DNA of 50,207 nucleotides from Candidatus Omnitrophota bacterium (GTDB lineage Bacteria > Omnitrophota > Gorgyraeia > Aquiviventales > Aquiviventaceae): the NCBI GenBank assembly GCA_023247215.1, contig JAHFGX010000005.1:1-50207 (forward strand). Reading direction: 5' to 3'. A model generated the notes under the pieces. That model ran no database searches. It saw only the letters and a program-made list of their open reading frames with translations, and had not been told where the DNA came from. A program made the translations under genes and the position numbers. Shown here piece by piece: positions 28,086 through 36,726 of the stretch (its first letter is position 1; the number at the start of each line of letters is the position of its first letter).

Positions 28086-29650
28086 TGCCGCCGCTCTCTT
28101 CTTCCTGGATCCTGGCCCTCGTGCTGCTCGCCCCGGCGGCCGCCGCGCTCCTGTTGTGCGTGGTGCCGGCCGCGCAAGCCGTCTGGGTGCGGCGAATTGC
28201 CGTCCTGGCCACCGGCGCGTCCCTCGCCGGCGCGCTGACCATCTTCTTCCACTACAACCGCGCCCTCGCCGGCTACCAGTACGAGATGCTGGTGCCGTGG
28301 ATTTCCTCCTTGGGCATCTCCTTCCACTTGGGCGTGGACGGCATCGGCACGACCCTGGTGCTGCTTCATGCGCTGTGCGCCTTCTGCGGGGTGCTGATTT
28401 CCTATGCCATCACAGACCGCGTCAAGGAGTACTACATCTTCTACCTCGTCCTCATCACCGGCGTGTTCGGGGTCTTCACGTCGCTGGACGTGTTCTTCAT
28501 CTACTTCTTTTACGAAATGGCCGTCATCCCCATGTACCCGCTGATCGGCATCTGGGGCAGCGACGTGAAGGAGCACGGCATGGTGCGCTTCTCCAAGGAA
28601 TACGCGGCCATGAAGCTGACGATTTACCTGACCGCCGGCGCCGTGCTCGCCCTGGTCGGCCTGTTGTGGCTGTATGCCAGCTCCGGGCTGCAGACCTCCG
28701 ATCTCGTCGCGCTGGAGCATCACTTCAGCCTCACCCCCCTGGCGCCGCACTTGCAGCGGATGATCTTCCCGCTGCTCGTCATCGGGTTCGGCGTTATCGC
28801 CCCGATGTGGCCGTTCCATAGCTGGTCGCCCATCGGCCATGCCGCCGCGCCCTCCGCCGTGAGCATGCTCCACGCCGGCGTCCTGATGAAGCTGGGCTCC
28901 TACGCCATCCTCCGGCTCGCCGTCTCGCTGATGCCGGACGGGGCGCGCCTGTGGCTCCCCTGGCTGGCCGGCCTGTGCGTGATGAACATCATCTACGGCG
29001 GCTTGGTGGCCATGGCGCAGAAGGACCTCAAGCTCATCATCGGCTATTCCTCTTCCAGCCACATGGGCTACGTGCTCCTGGGCATTGCCGTGTTGACGCC
29101 GGTGGGGCTCAACGGCGCGGTGCTGCTGATGTTCGCCCACGGCCTCATGACGGCGCTGGCCTTCGCGCTCGTCGGGCATGTCTATGACCAGACCCATACC
29201 CGCTACCTGCCGGAGCTGGGCGGTCTGGCGAAGTCGCTGCCGTTCATCGCCACGTGCGGCGTCATCGCCGCCATGGCCTCCAGCGGCCTGCCGGGGTTCG
29301 CCAACTTCGTGGCCGAGCTGCTCGTGATCGTGGGGGCCTGGGACCAGTACCGGCTGCAAGCCGTGCTGGCGGTCCTGGGCGTGGTCATCACCTCGGTCTA
29401 CATGCTGCGGCTGGTGCGGGGGACGTTCTTCGGCCAGGCGAATGAAAGCCTGCCCCACGCGCGCGATGCCACGACCCCGTTTGCGCGCCTGCCCTATCTG
29501 ATCTTGACCGGCGCGCTGCTGGCCGTGGGCTGCTGGCCCAAGCCGCTGATCTCGCTGATTGATCTCTCCACCCGGCCGATCATCGCCCGGATCGCGCGCG
29601 CCCAGGCGGCCGCGCCGGGGGTGGGATCCACATGGCGGGAGTCGTACTGA
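28085..29650 (+). CDS. nuoM: NADH-quinone oxidoreductase subunit M
   Basis: FFYEMAVIPMYPLIGIWG, PFHSWSPIGHAAAPSAVSMLHAGVLMKLGSYAILR, YSSSSHMGYVLLGI; start MPPLSS overlaps the nuoL stop. Confidence 0.95.
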
Positions 29651-31098
29651 TGAACTGGCACGTCATCGCCGTGGAAGCGGCCCTGAGCCTGTTGGTCGTC
29701 GGGCTGCTGGTCGGCGACCTGCTGCTGCCTTCCGGCCGCAAGCCGCGATTGTGGCTCATCGCGCTCGCGGGGCTCGCCGCGCTGGCCGCGGTGCTCTGGT
29801 GCCAGCGGCCGTGGGTGGGCGAGGTCTTCACCAGCGCGCCGCAGGCCGGCCTCATGACGGGCGGGGCGATGTTCGTGCTGGACCCCTTCGCCTATTACTT
29901 CAAATGGCTCTTCCTGCTGACGACGGGGCTGGTCGTGCTGCTCACCCGGAACGACGCGAAACTGCTCTCCACCCAGGTTGGAGAATTCTACCTCCTGCTG
30001 TATATTGCGCTGCTGGGCATGCTGGTCTTGGCGTCCGTCAACGACCTGCTGCTGCTCTTTATCGGCCTGGAGCTGCTCACGTTCTCCGCCTACGTGATGA
30101 CGGCGTACGTGAAGACCGACCCCAAGGCCGTCGAGGCGGGGATGAAGTACCTGATCCTCGGCTCGGTCTCCTCCGGCTGCCTGATTTACGGGGTGGGGCT
30201 GCTCTATGGCGCGGCGGGCAGCACCAACTTCGACGTGCTGCGGGCGCTCTTCTCGACCGGCGTGATCCCGCCGCTGGCGACCGTGGGCTTGTGGCTCGTC
30301 CTGGTGGGGCTCGGGTTCAAGATCGCGGCCGTGCCGTTCCATCTCTGGGCGCCGGACGTGTACGAAGGCGCGCCCACGCCGGTGGTGGCCTTGCTCTCGG
30401 TCGGCTCGAAGATGGCCGGGATGGTCGCGCTCCTCCGGGTGCTCTATGGCGTGTTCTGGGCCGCCGAGAGCGTGTGGGGGAGCATGCTGGCGGTCATGTC
30501 CGCCGCCACGCTGCTGTACGGCAACCTGGCCGCCATCCCGCAGACCAACATCAAGCGGCTGCTGGGATATTCCTCAATCGGCCACGCGGGCTACTTGCTG
30601 ATGGGCCTGTCGACCGCCACGCTGTTCGGGGCGCAAGCGGTCAGCTTTTACCTGCTGGCGTACCTGTTCAGCAACCTGGCGATCTTCTTCGTGATCACGC
30701 TGGTGTCGAAGGCCGGCGGCAGCGATGCGCTGGACGAGTACAACGGCCTGTCGCGCCGCTCGCCCCTGCTGGCCGCGGCGATGTTCATCGGGCTGTCGTC
30801 GCTGGCCGGGGTGCCGCCGCTGGCGGGCTTCGCGGGCAAATGGTTCGTGCTGCTGGCGACCGTGCAAGACCAGCGCCTGTGGCTCGTGGCTGTCGGAGCG
30901 GTGAACGTGGCCATCTCGCTCTACTACTACTTCATGGTCGTCCGGCGCGTCTACCTGCTGGCCCCTCCCACCGCAACCCCGATCCGGGTGGACGGCCTGA
31001 ACCGGCTGATCCTCTTCTTCCTCCTGGGCGGCATCCTGGTGATCGGAACCGTCCAGGGGCCGTTCCTCGCGCTGCTCTCCCGCGTCGTTACGTTTTAA
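29650..31098 (+). CDS. nuoN: NADH-quinone oxidoreductase subunit N
   Basis: FIGLELLTFSAYVMTAY, PFHLWAPDVYEGAPTPVVALLSVGSKMAGMVALLR, YSSIGHAGYLLMG. Confidence 0.95.
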   Translation: MNWHVIAVEAALSLLVVGLLVGDLLLPSGRKPRLWLIALAGLAALAAVLWCQRPWVGEVFTSAPQAGLMTGGAMFVLDPFAYYFKWLFLLTTGLVVLLTRNDAKLLSTQVGEFYLLLYIALLGMLVLASVNDLLLLFIGLELLTFSAYVMTAYVKTDPKAVEAGMKYLILGSVSSGCLIYGVGLLYGAAGSTNFDVLRALFSTGVIPPLATVGLWLVLVGLGFKIAAVPFHLWAPDVYEGAPTPVVALLSVGSKMAGMVALLRVLYGVFWAAESVWGSMLAVMSAATLLYGNLAAIPQTNIKRLLGYSSIGHAGYLLMGLSTATLFGAQAVSFYLLAYLFSNLAIFFVITLVSKAGGSDALDEYNGLSRRSPLLAAAMFIGLSSLAGVPPLAGFAGKWFVLLATVQDQRLWLVAVGAVNVAISLYYYFMVVRRVYLLAPPTATPIRVDGLNRLILFFLLGGILVIGTVQGPFLALLSRVVTF

Positions 31099-31198
31099 TC
31101 GCTCGGGGGCAAGTTCCGCCGCATCGCCTGCCCCCTCACTCACGAAAGGGTATGGTATGCTTTCATCATATATACCCGTATACCCGGAAGGAGGAGCG

Positions 31199-32254
31199 AT
31201 GGCGGACGCGCAGATGAATGAACTGCTTCAGACAGCCACGCAGCAGCAAGCGAGCGACCTGCATGTGGCGACCGGATCGCCGCCGATCGTGCGGGTCCAC
31301 GGCACGCTTCGATCATTGGAGTTGCCGGCGCTGACGGCGGAGGGCGCGCGCGCCCTGATCGCGCAGGTCCTGAGCCCGGCCGACCAGACCACGTGGGACC
31401 AGGAACGCGACGTGGACTGCGCCTATGAGCTGCCGGGCGTGGCCCGCTTCCGCGTGAACGCGTTTTGGGAGCGGCAAGGGCCGGGGGCGGCCTTCCGATT
31501 AATCCCCTTCCAGATCAAATCCATCAAAGAGCTCGGGATGCCGGAGAGCCTGCTGAAGTTTACGGAGTACCGCAAGGGGCTCTGCCTGGTCACGGGCGCG
31601 ACCGGCAGCGGGAAATCCAGCACGCTGGCGGCGCTGATTGACCACATCAACCGCAGCCGCGCCGACCACATCCTCACCGTGGAAGATCCCATCGAGTTCG
31701 TCCATCAGAACCAGCGGAGCCTGGTGACGCAGCGCGAGGTGGGCTACCACACGCGCTCCTTCGCGGTGGCGCTGCGGGCGGCGCTGCGCGAAGACCCGGA
31801 CGTCATCCTCGTCGGCGAGATGCGGGACTTGGAAACGATCGAGCTGGCGCTGACCGCGGCGGAAACCGGCCATCTGGTGTTCGGCACGCTGCACACCAAC
31901 AGCGCGGCTGACTCCATTGACCGGATCATCAACGTATTCCCCGGCAACCAGCAGGCCCAGATCCGCCACATCCTCTCCACCGTCCTGATCGGCGTCATCT
32001 CCCAGAACCTGCTCCAGCGGGTGGGCGGGAACGGCCGGGTCGCGGCCGTTGAGACCATGCTGTGCAACCAGTCCATCACCAGCCTGATCCGCGAGGCCAA
32101 AACATTCCAGATTCCTTCGATGATCCAGGTGGGACGCAAAGAAGGCATGCAGACCATGGACCAGGCCCTGACCGCCCTGCTCCAGGAGAACAAAGTCCTG
32201 CCGGATGAAGCCTACCAGTACGCGCGCGAGAAGGAGCAGGTCGTCAAGCGCTGA
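31199..32254 (+). CDS. pilT: Type IV pilus twitching motility ATPase PilT
   Basis: ASDLHVATGSPPIVRVHG, VTGATGSGKSSTLAALIDHIN, VEDPIEFVH, ALREDPDVILVGEMRDLETIELALTAAETGHLVFGTLHTNSA; AGGAGG SD before 31199. Confidence 0.95.
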   Translation: MADAQMNELLQTATQQQASDLHVATGSPPIVRVHGTLRSLELPALTAEGARALIAQVLSPADQTTWDQERDVDCAYELPGVARFRVNAFWERQGPGAAFRLIPFQIKSIKELGMPESLLKFTEYRKGLCLVTGATGSGKSSTLAALIDHINRSRADHILTVEDPIEFVHQNQRSLVTQREVGYHTRSFAVALRAALREDPDVILVGEMRDLETIELALTAAETGHLVFGTLHTNSAADSIDRIINVFPGNQQAQIRHILSTVLIGVISQNLLQRVGGNGRVAAVETMLCNQSITSLIREAKTFQIPSMIQVGRKEGMQTMDQALTALLQENKVLPDEAYQYAREKEQVVKR

Positions 32255-32287
32255 GCGGGCTTGACCAGCTCATCCCTTCCAGAAGAC

Positions 32288-32322
32288 AACACCCCGGGAG
32301 AGCCGAGCCCTCCCGGGGTGTT
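32288..32322 (+). terminator. Strong hairpin terminator downstream of pilT
   Basis: Perfect 13-bp stem AACACCCCGGGAG / CTCCCGGGGTGTT with 9-nt loop; weak T tract (TTTGTG); lies between convergent genes. Confidence 0.75.
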
Positions 32323-32343
32323 TGTGTCACAACCGTGTGCCGC

Positions 32344-32898
32344 TTACCGCGGCACGGACGCGATCAAGCGCTGGATCTCCTGCGTCGAACCCGTGGCCAC
32401 CTGGCGTCCCTCCGCATCGGTGACGATCATGCGGCCGTCCGCCAGCGTCTGGACGCGATACCGGACCTGGCCGGAGGCGTCCATCGCCACGGTCATGCCG
32501 CCGACCTCCTTGATGACCAGGGCGCCCGTCGGCTGCCCGTGATGCAGCGGCTGGATGGTCACCTGGCGCAGCGATGCGCTGGCCGTGTGCGTCACGATCG
32601 CTTCCGTGTCGCCCCGAGCCACTCGCTGAGTCGCCGTCTGCGGAGCGGCGTGCGCCATCGGGTTCTTGCCGGTCCAGAACTCGATGGTGTTGAACACGAT
32701 GGCATCCCCGGCCACGGCCAGGCTGTAGACCGGCGTGACGGCGAGGATCAGGAACACGATCTCATTCTCCCATTTGTCGCCCACCTGCCCGTTCCAGGTA
32801 TACAGCTTCCGGGTCAACTGGAACGGCCCGTAACACCCGCTCAGCAAGAGCGCTGACGCGACGATCCCGACTGCCAACCGACCGGTCTTCGACCTCAT
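32344..32898 (-). CDS. DUF3332-family lipoprotein
   Basis: LLLSGCYGPFQLTRKLYTWNGQVGDKWENEIVFLILAVTPVYSLAVAGDAIVFNTIEFWTGKNP; lipobox LLSGC. Confidence 0.82.
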   Translation of the reverse strand: MRSKTGRLAVGIVASALLLSGCYGPFQLTRKLYTWNGQVGDKWENEIVFLILAVTPVYSLAVAGDAIVFNTIEFWTGKNPMAHAAPQTATQRVARGDTEAIVTHTASASLRQVTIQPLHHGQPTGALVIKEVGGMTVAMDASGQVRYRVQTLADGRMIVTDAEGRQVATGSTQEIQRLIASVPR

Positions 32899-33088
32899 CC
32901 CAAGCCTCCTTGGCTGACTCGGCGATACCCATGCCGCTATCCCTGGGCCATTATACGCCGCCGCGGGGGCGCGGCACCACTGTTCCGCAAGCGTCTCGGC
33001 GATCCGGCTGATGACGCGCCGCTCCACCGCCGCGACACACGCTCGAAGAAAGCGGCGGATGCCATCGTAATTGCCAACGAAGATCACT

Positions 33089-33724
33089 TCAATCAGTTGT
33101 TTCCGGCGAGGATTTCAGGCGGCGGAAGTCGTCGAGGGAGAGCTGGACGAACTTCTGGGGCGGATCGGACGGCTTCTTCGACCCCGGGTGGAGCAGCTCG
33201 ATGATGTCGAGCCACATCCCGTCGCGCGAAGTCGCGGCGATGTCGTGCCGCTGCGTGTCCATCCGGATGGCGTCCTCCGGGCAGACTTCCACGCAATAGC
33301 CGCAGTACACGCACTTCCCTAAATCAAGATCGAAGCTCTTCGCCACCTTCTCGATGTTCGGATCCGGGTGCTCGGCCGGGGTAATATAGATGCACTTCGC
33401 CGGGCAGACCGTCTCGCAGAGCATGCAGGCGACGCAGCGTGGCGTGCCGTCGTCGCGCTGCATGAGCCGGTGGCGCGTCCGCAGGCGCGGCGACATCTCG
33501 CGCTGCTGCTCCGGATACTGGATCGTCACCGACGCGGGAATGTCGCGGAACGCCCCGACGCGGTGCGCGATGTGCAGGAACAGGTTGCGCCAGAAGTGCG
33601 TGGAGGTGATCCACAAGCCCAGCGCGATGGACGGCAGGTACGTCTGCTCCCACCACGTCAAGGGCTTGCGCTGATGCGCGCGGCGCAGCCGGTGCAGCAG
33701 CTCGGTGCTCAGTTGAGTTGGCAT
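33089..33724 (-). CDS. nuoI: NADH-quinone oxidoreductase subunit I (2x[4Fe-4S])
   Basis: CVACMLCETVCPAKCIYI and CVYCGYCVEVCPEDAIRM. Confidence 0.95.
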   Translation of the reverse strand: MPTQLSTELLHRLRRAHQRKPLTWWEQTYLPSIALGLWITSTHFWRNLFLHIAHRVGAFRDIPASVTIQYPEQQREMSPRLRTRHRLMQRDDGTPRCVACMLCETVCPAKCIYITPAEHPDPNIEKVAKSFDLDLGKCVYCGYCVEVCPEDAIRMDTQRHDIAATSRDGMWLDIIELLHPGSKKPSDPPQKFVQLSLDDFRRLKSSPETTD

Positions 33725-33728
33725 CTCG

Positions 33729-34853
33729 TCAATGCACCAAGACCCGCAAGAGGCTGGTCAGCCCGATGTTCGCCAGAGAGATGGGAAACAACCCCTTCCA
33801 CCCCAGCGCCATGAGCTGGTCGTAGCGGAACCGGGGCAGCGTCCAGCGGATCGCCATGAACAGCCAGATAAAGAACGAGACCTTCAGGGTAAACGCCCCC
33901 ACCCCCAACAACACCACGGTCAACCGCGACAGCTCGATCGCCCCGCCCCACGGGAAGGCGAACCCGTGCGGCCCCAGATAGGGCACCTGCCACCCGCCGA
34001 AGAAAATCACCGTCGTCAGCGCGGCCACGAGGACCGTCTCCACAAAATCCGTCAGGAAGAACAGCCCGAACTTCATGCCGCTGTACTCCACGAAATAGCC
34101 GATGATCTCCGGCTCGCCTTCGGGTAAATCAAAGGGCACCCGCTTGGTTTCGGCCAACGCCGCCGTCATGAAGACCAGGCACCCCACCGGCTGCACCACC
34201 ACCCCCCACTGCGGGATCCATCCGAACAGGTAGGTGCCTTGCTGACGGATCAGCTCCTGCAGGTCGAGCGTGCCGAACCAGACCACCACACCGATCAACG
34301 ACACCCCCAGCGCGATCTCATACGCCAGCATCTGCGATGCCGCGCGCAACCCGCCCAAGGCCGAGAGGTTGGTGCCGGAGCCCATGCCGGCGAGGATCAC
34401 GCCGTAAACGCCCAGCGATGCCAGGGCCAGCACGTAGAGGAGGGCCGGGTCAATGTGCGCCACCTGCAGATCGACGGTCCGGCCGAAGAGTTGCAGGCTG
34501 TCGCCGAACGGGATCGCCGCGAACGCTACCAGCGCGAAGAAGACCGAGATCCATGGCGCGAGGGTGAAGAGGAACGGCGCGCCGCTGGACGGAATGAAAT
34601 CCTCTTTCGTGAGCAGCTTGATCACGTCCGCCAGCGCGTGCAGCAGCCCCACCCCGCCCAGCTTGCGCAGCACCCAGTTGATCGGCGCCGCCCACCGCCA
34701 CGGCAGGTAAAAGACCGCCCGGTTCGCGCCCACGCGGTCCTGCATCAGAGCGCTCTGCTTGCGCTCCAGCCACGTCTGGATGCCGGCGAGATTCAGGACG
34801 GCAAAGAGCACGATCCCCGCCAGCGCCAATTTGATGAGCAGGTCGGTCCACAT
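33729..34853 (-). CDS. nuoH: NADH-quinone oxidoreductase subunit H
   Basis: TWLERKQSALMQDRVGANRA, PFDLPEGEPEIIGYFVEYSGMKFGLFFLTDF, RWTLPRFRYDQLMALGWKGLFPISLANI. Confidence 0.95.
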   Translation of the reverse strand: MWTDLLIKLALAGIVLFAVLNLAGIQTWLERKQSALMQDRVGANRAVFYLPWRWAAPINWVLRKLGGVGLLHALADVIKLLTKEDFIPSSGAPFLFTLAPWISVFFALVAFAAIPFGDSLQLFGRTVDLQVAHIDPALLYVLALASLGVYGVILAGMGSGTNLSALGGLRAASQMLAYEIALGVSLIGVVVWFGTLDLQELIRQQGTYLFGWIPQWGVVVQPVGCLVFMTAALAETKRVPFDLPEGEPEIIGYFVEYSGMKFGLFFLTDFVETVLVAALTTVIFFGGWQVPYLGPHGFAFPWGGAIELSRLTVVLLGVGAFTLKVSFFIWLFMAIRWTLPRFRYDQLMALGWKGLFPISLANIGLTSLLRVLVH

Positions 34854-34857
34854 CCGC

Positions 34858-36456
34858 TTAGGCCTTCAGCAGCGCCCCGGCGTCGCCGATGATCTCGTAG
34901 GTCAACCCCTTGAAGGCCGGCTCGCGCGCCGCGAGATCGGCGAAGACCGCGGCCGCGTCGGTGAAGCTGACCGGAACCTCGAGGCGGGCCGCCAATTCCG
35001 TCCAGATCTGCCAATCCGGCTTGGCCTCGCCCAGCGGCGCAAACGCCGGCCGGATCCGCTGCACGCGGCCCTGGTCGTTGGTGAAGGTGCCGTCTTTCTC
35101 CGCATAGACCGCGGCGGGCAGCACCAGATGCGCCGCCTGCACGCTGCCGCCGGCGTTGGAGCCCTGGTAGACGAACAGCTCGACACAGTTTTTGACTTGG
35201 TCCGCCGCCGCCTGGCCGTACGCCTCGATCACATCCGGCCCGCAGACGTAGAGCGTCGTCAGCTCGCCTCGCGCGGCCCTCGCAAACAGCCCCGCGGCGT
35301 CGAGCGACAACCCCAGGGCCTGCGCCCCGCGCGTGTTGGGCGAGGTGTCGGCCTTCATCAGGAAATCGTCCTGGCGCCCCGGACGCGCGGGGCCCTGCAC
35401 GGCGACGTTCCGGATCCCCAGCGCCTGGGCCACGCGCTTGGCCACGTAGAGGTCTTCGTTGGTCAATTGGGTGGAGAGGATCACGCCGGCCCGGTCCATC
35501 TGCCGGGCCTCCTGCAGCCGGCGCAGCGTCGAGGCCAGCAGGTCCAGCGCGTCGCTCCATGTGGAGGTCTGGTGGCCGTGTCCGTTGCGATGCTGCACGG
35601 TCGTGAGGCGCTGCTCATCAATCGCCTTGTACCCGTAGCGCCCCGCGTCGCACATCCACCACTGGTTCACGTCGGCGTTGTAGCGGGGCTTCAACCGCAT
35701 GACGCGCGCGCCCTGGGCCACGTGCGGCCGCTCCTTCCGTTCGCGGTTGTCATGGATCTCGATATTGCAGCCCATCGAGCAGCCGGGGCAGACGGACTTG
35801 GTGGAGCCCAAGTACCAGACGCGGCACTTGAAGCGGAAGTCCCGGTCGGTGAGCGCCCCCACCGGGCAGATGTCCACGGTGCAGCCCGAATAGTCGTTCG
35901 TCAGCTCTTTCCCCGGCGCGACCCCGATCTCCGAATGGTCGCCGCGGTTAAAGATGCCCAGCTCGCCGGTCTTGGTGATCTCGTCGCAGAAACGCACGCA
36001 GCGCGAGCAGAGGATGCACCGCTCCGCGTCGAGCATCACCGTCGGGCCGATGGGCACCGCCTTGGGCTTTTTCACCTTCTCTTCGTCGAACTTCGGGTTG
36101 TAGAGCCCGTAGTTCATGTAGTAGTCCTGCAGCCAGCACTCCCCGGCCTGGTCGCAGACCGGGCAGTCGAGCGGGTGGTTGATTAAGAGGAATTCCAGCA
36201 CGTCCTGGCGGGCTTTGAGCACTTTATCCGATGTCGTGTGGACCACCATCCCCTCGGCCGCCGGCGTGTAGCAGGCGATCGGCAGCTTGGGGGATTGTTC
36301 CACCTCCACCAGGCAGATGCGGCAGTTGCCGGCGATGGAGAGGCCGGGATGATAGCAGTAGAACGGCACCGGGCTGCCCGCCTGCTCGCACGCCTGCAAG
36401 ACCGTGGCGCCCTCCGGCACCGTGACCGTCTTGCCGTCAATCGTCAGCGTGGGCAT
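34858..36456 (-). CDS. nuoG: NADH-quinone oxidoreductase subunit G
   Basis: PFYCYHPGLSIAGNCRICLVEVE, CILCSRCVRFCDEI, GCTVDICPVGALTDRDFRFKCRVWYL, CPGCSMGCNIEIHDNR. Confidence 0.94.
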   Translation of the reverse strand: MPTLTIDGKTVTVPEGATVLQACEQAGSPVPFYCYHPGLSIAGNCRICLVEVEQSPKLPIACYTPAAEGMVVHTTSDKVLKARQDVLEFLLINHPLDCPVCDQAGECWLQDYYMNYGLYNPKFDEEKVKKPKAVPIGPTVMLDAERCILCSRCVRFCDEITKTGELGIFNRGDHSEIGVAPGKELTNDYSGCTVDICPVGALTDRDFRFKCRVWYLGSTKSVCPGCSMGCNIEIHDNRERKERPHVAQGARVMRLKPRYNADVNQWWMCDAGRYGYKAIDEQRLTTVQHRNGHGHQTSTWSDALDLLASTLRRLQEARQMDRAGVILSTQLTNEDLYVAKRVAQALGIRNVAVQGPARPGRQDDFLMKADTSPNTRGAQALGLSLDAAGLFARAARGELTTLYVCGPDVIEAYGQAAADQVKNCVELFVYQGSNAGGSVQAAHLVLPAAVYAEKDGTFTNDQGRVQRIRPAFAPLGEAKPDWQIWTELAARLEVPVSFTDAAAVFADLAAREPAFKGLTYEIIGDAGALLKA

Positions 36457-36459
36457 GGA

Positions 36460-36726
36460 TTAATGTGCGGCGCTCAGGATCGTCAGCACGATGGCGGCGA
36501 GGACGGCCAGGCCGACGGCGGTATAAAACATGCTGAGCCTCCGTAAATTCTTCCGAAGTTTCGCCGCGTCATGAATCGTCACCGTCAGGCCGAAGGGTTT
36601 CCACGGCTTCTTCAAAAACCACTGCACCCATCGGTGCGGATGCGCCCACATGAGATAGACGCTGCCGAACCAAAACAGGAAAAAGATTCCGAAAAAGATG
36701 AGGAAGCCGGCATCGACGGCCATCAT
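36460..36726 (-). CDS. Small two-TM hypothetical protein inserted between nuoEF and nuoG
   Basis: ATGA overlap with the nuoEF stop, nuoG start 3 nt after its stop; MMAVDAGFLIFFGIFFLFWFGSVYLMWAHPHRW... and YTAVGLAVLAAIVLTILSA. Confidence 0.75.
   Translation of the reverse strand: MMAVDAGFLIFFGIFFLFWFGSVYLMWAHPHRWVQWFLKKPWKPFGLTVTIHDAAKLRKNLRRLSMFYTAVGLAVLAAIVLTILSAAH

Noticed and set aside
31157-31198. Upstream start of the pilT ORF at 31157
   Set aside because: AGGAGG Shine-Dalgarno sits immediately before the ATG at 31199, and the upstream peptide MLSSYIPVYPEGGA is atypical of PilT
29559-31217. 552-aa ORF overlapping nuoN in another frame
   Set aside because: Arg/Ala/Gly-rich out-of-frame translation of nuoN; no family motifs
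32288-32334. TTTGTGTCACAA at 32321-32332 as a third Rex/CRP site
   Set aside because: Lacks the 6-nt spacer (arms TTGTG/TCACAA are adjacent) and belongs to the terminator/T-tract region downstream of pilT between convergent gene ends
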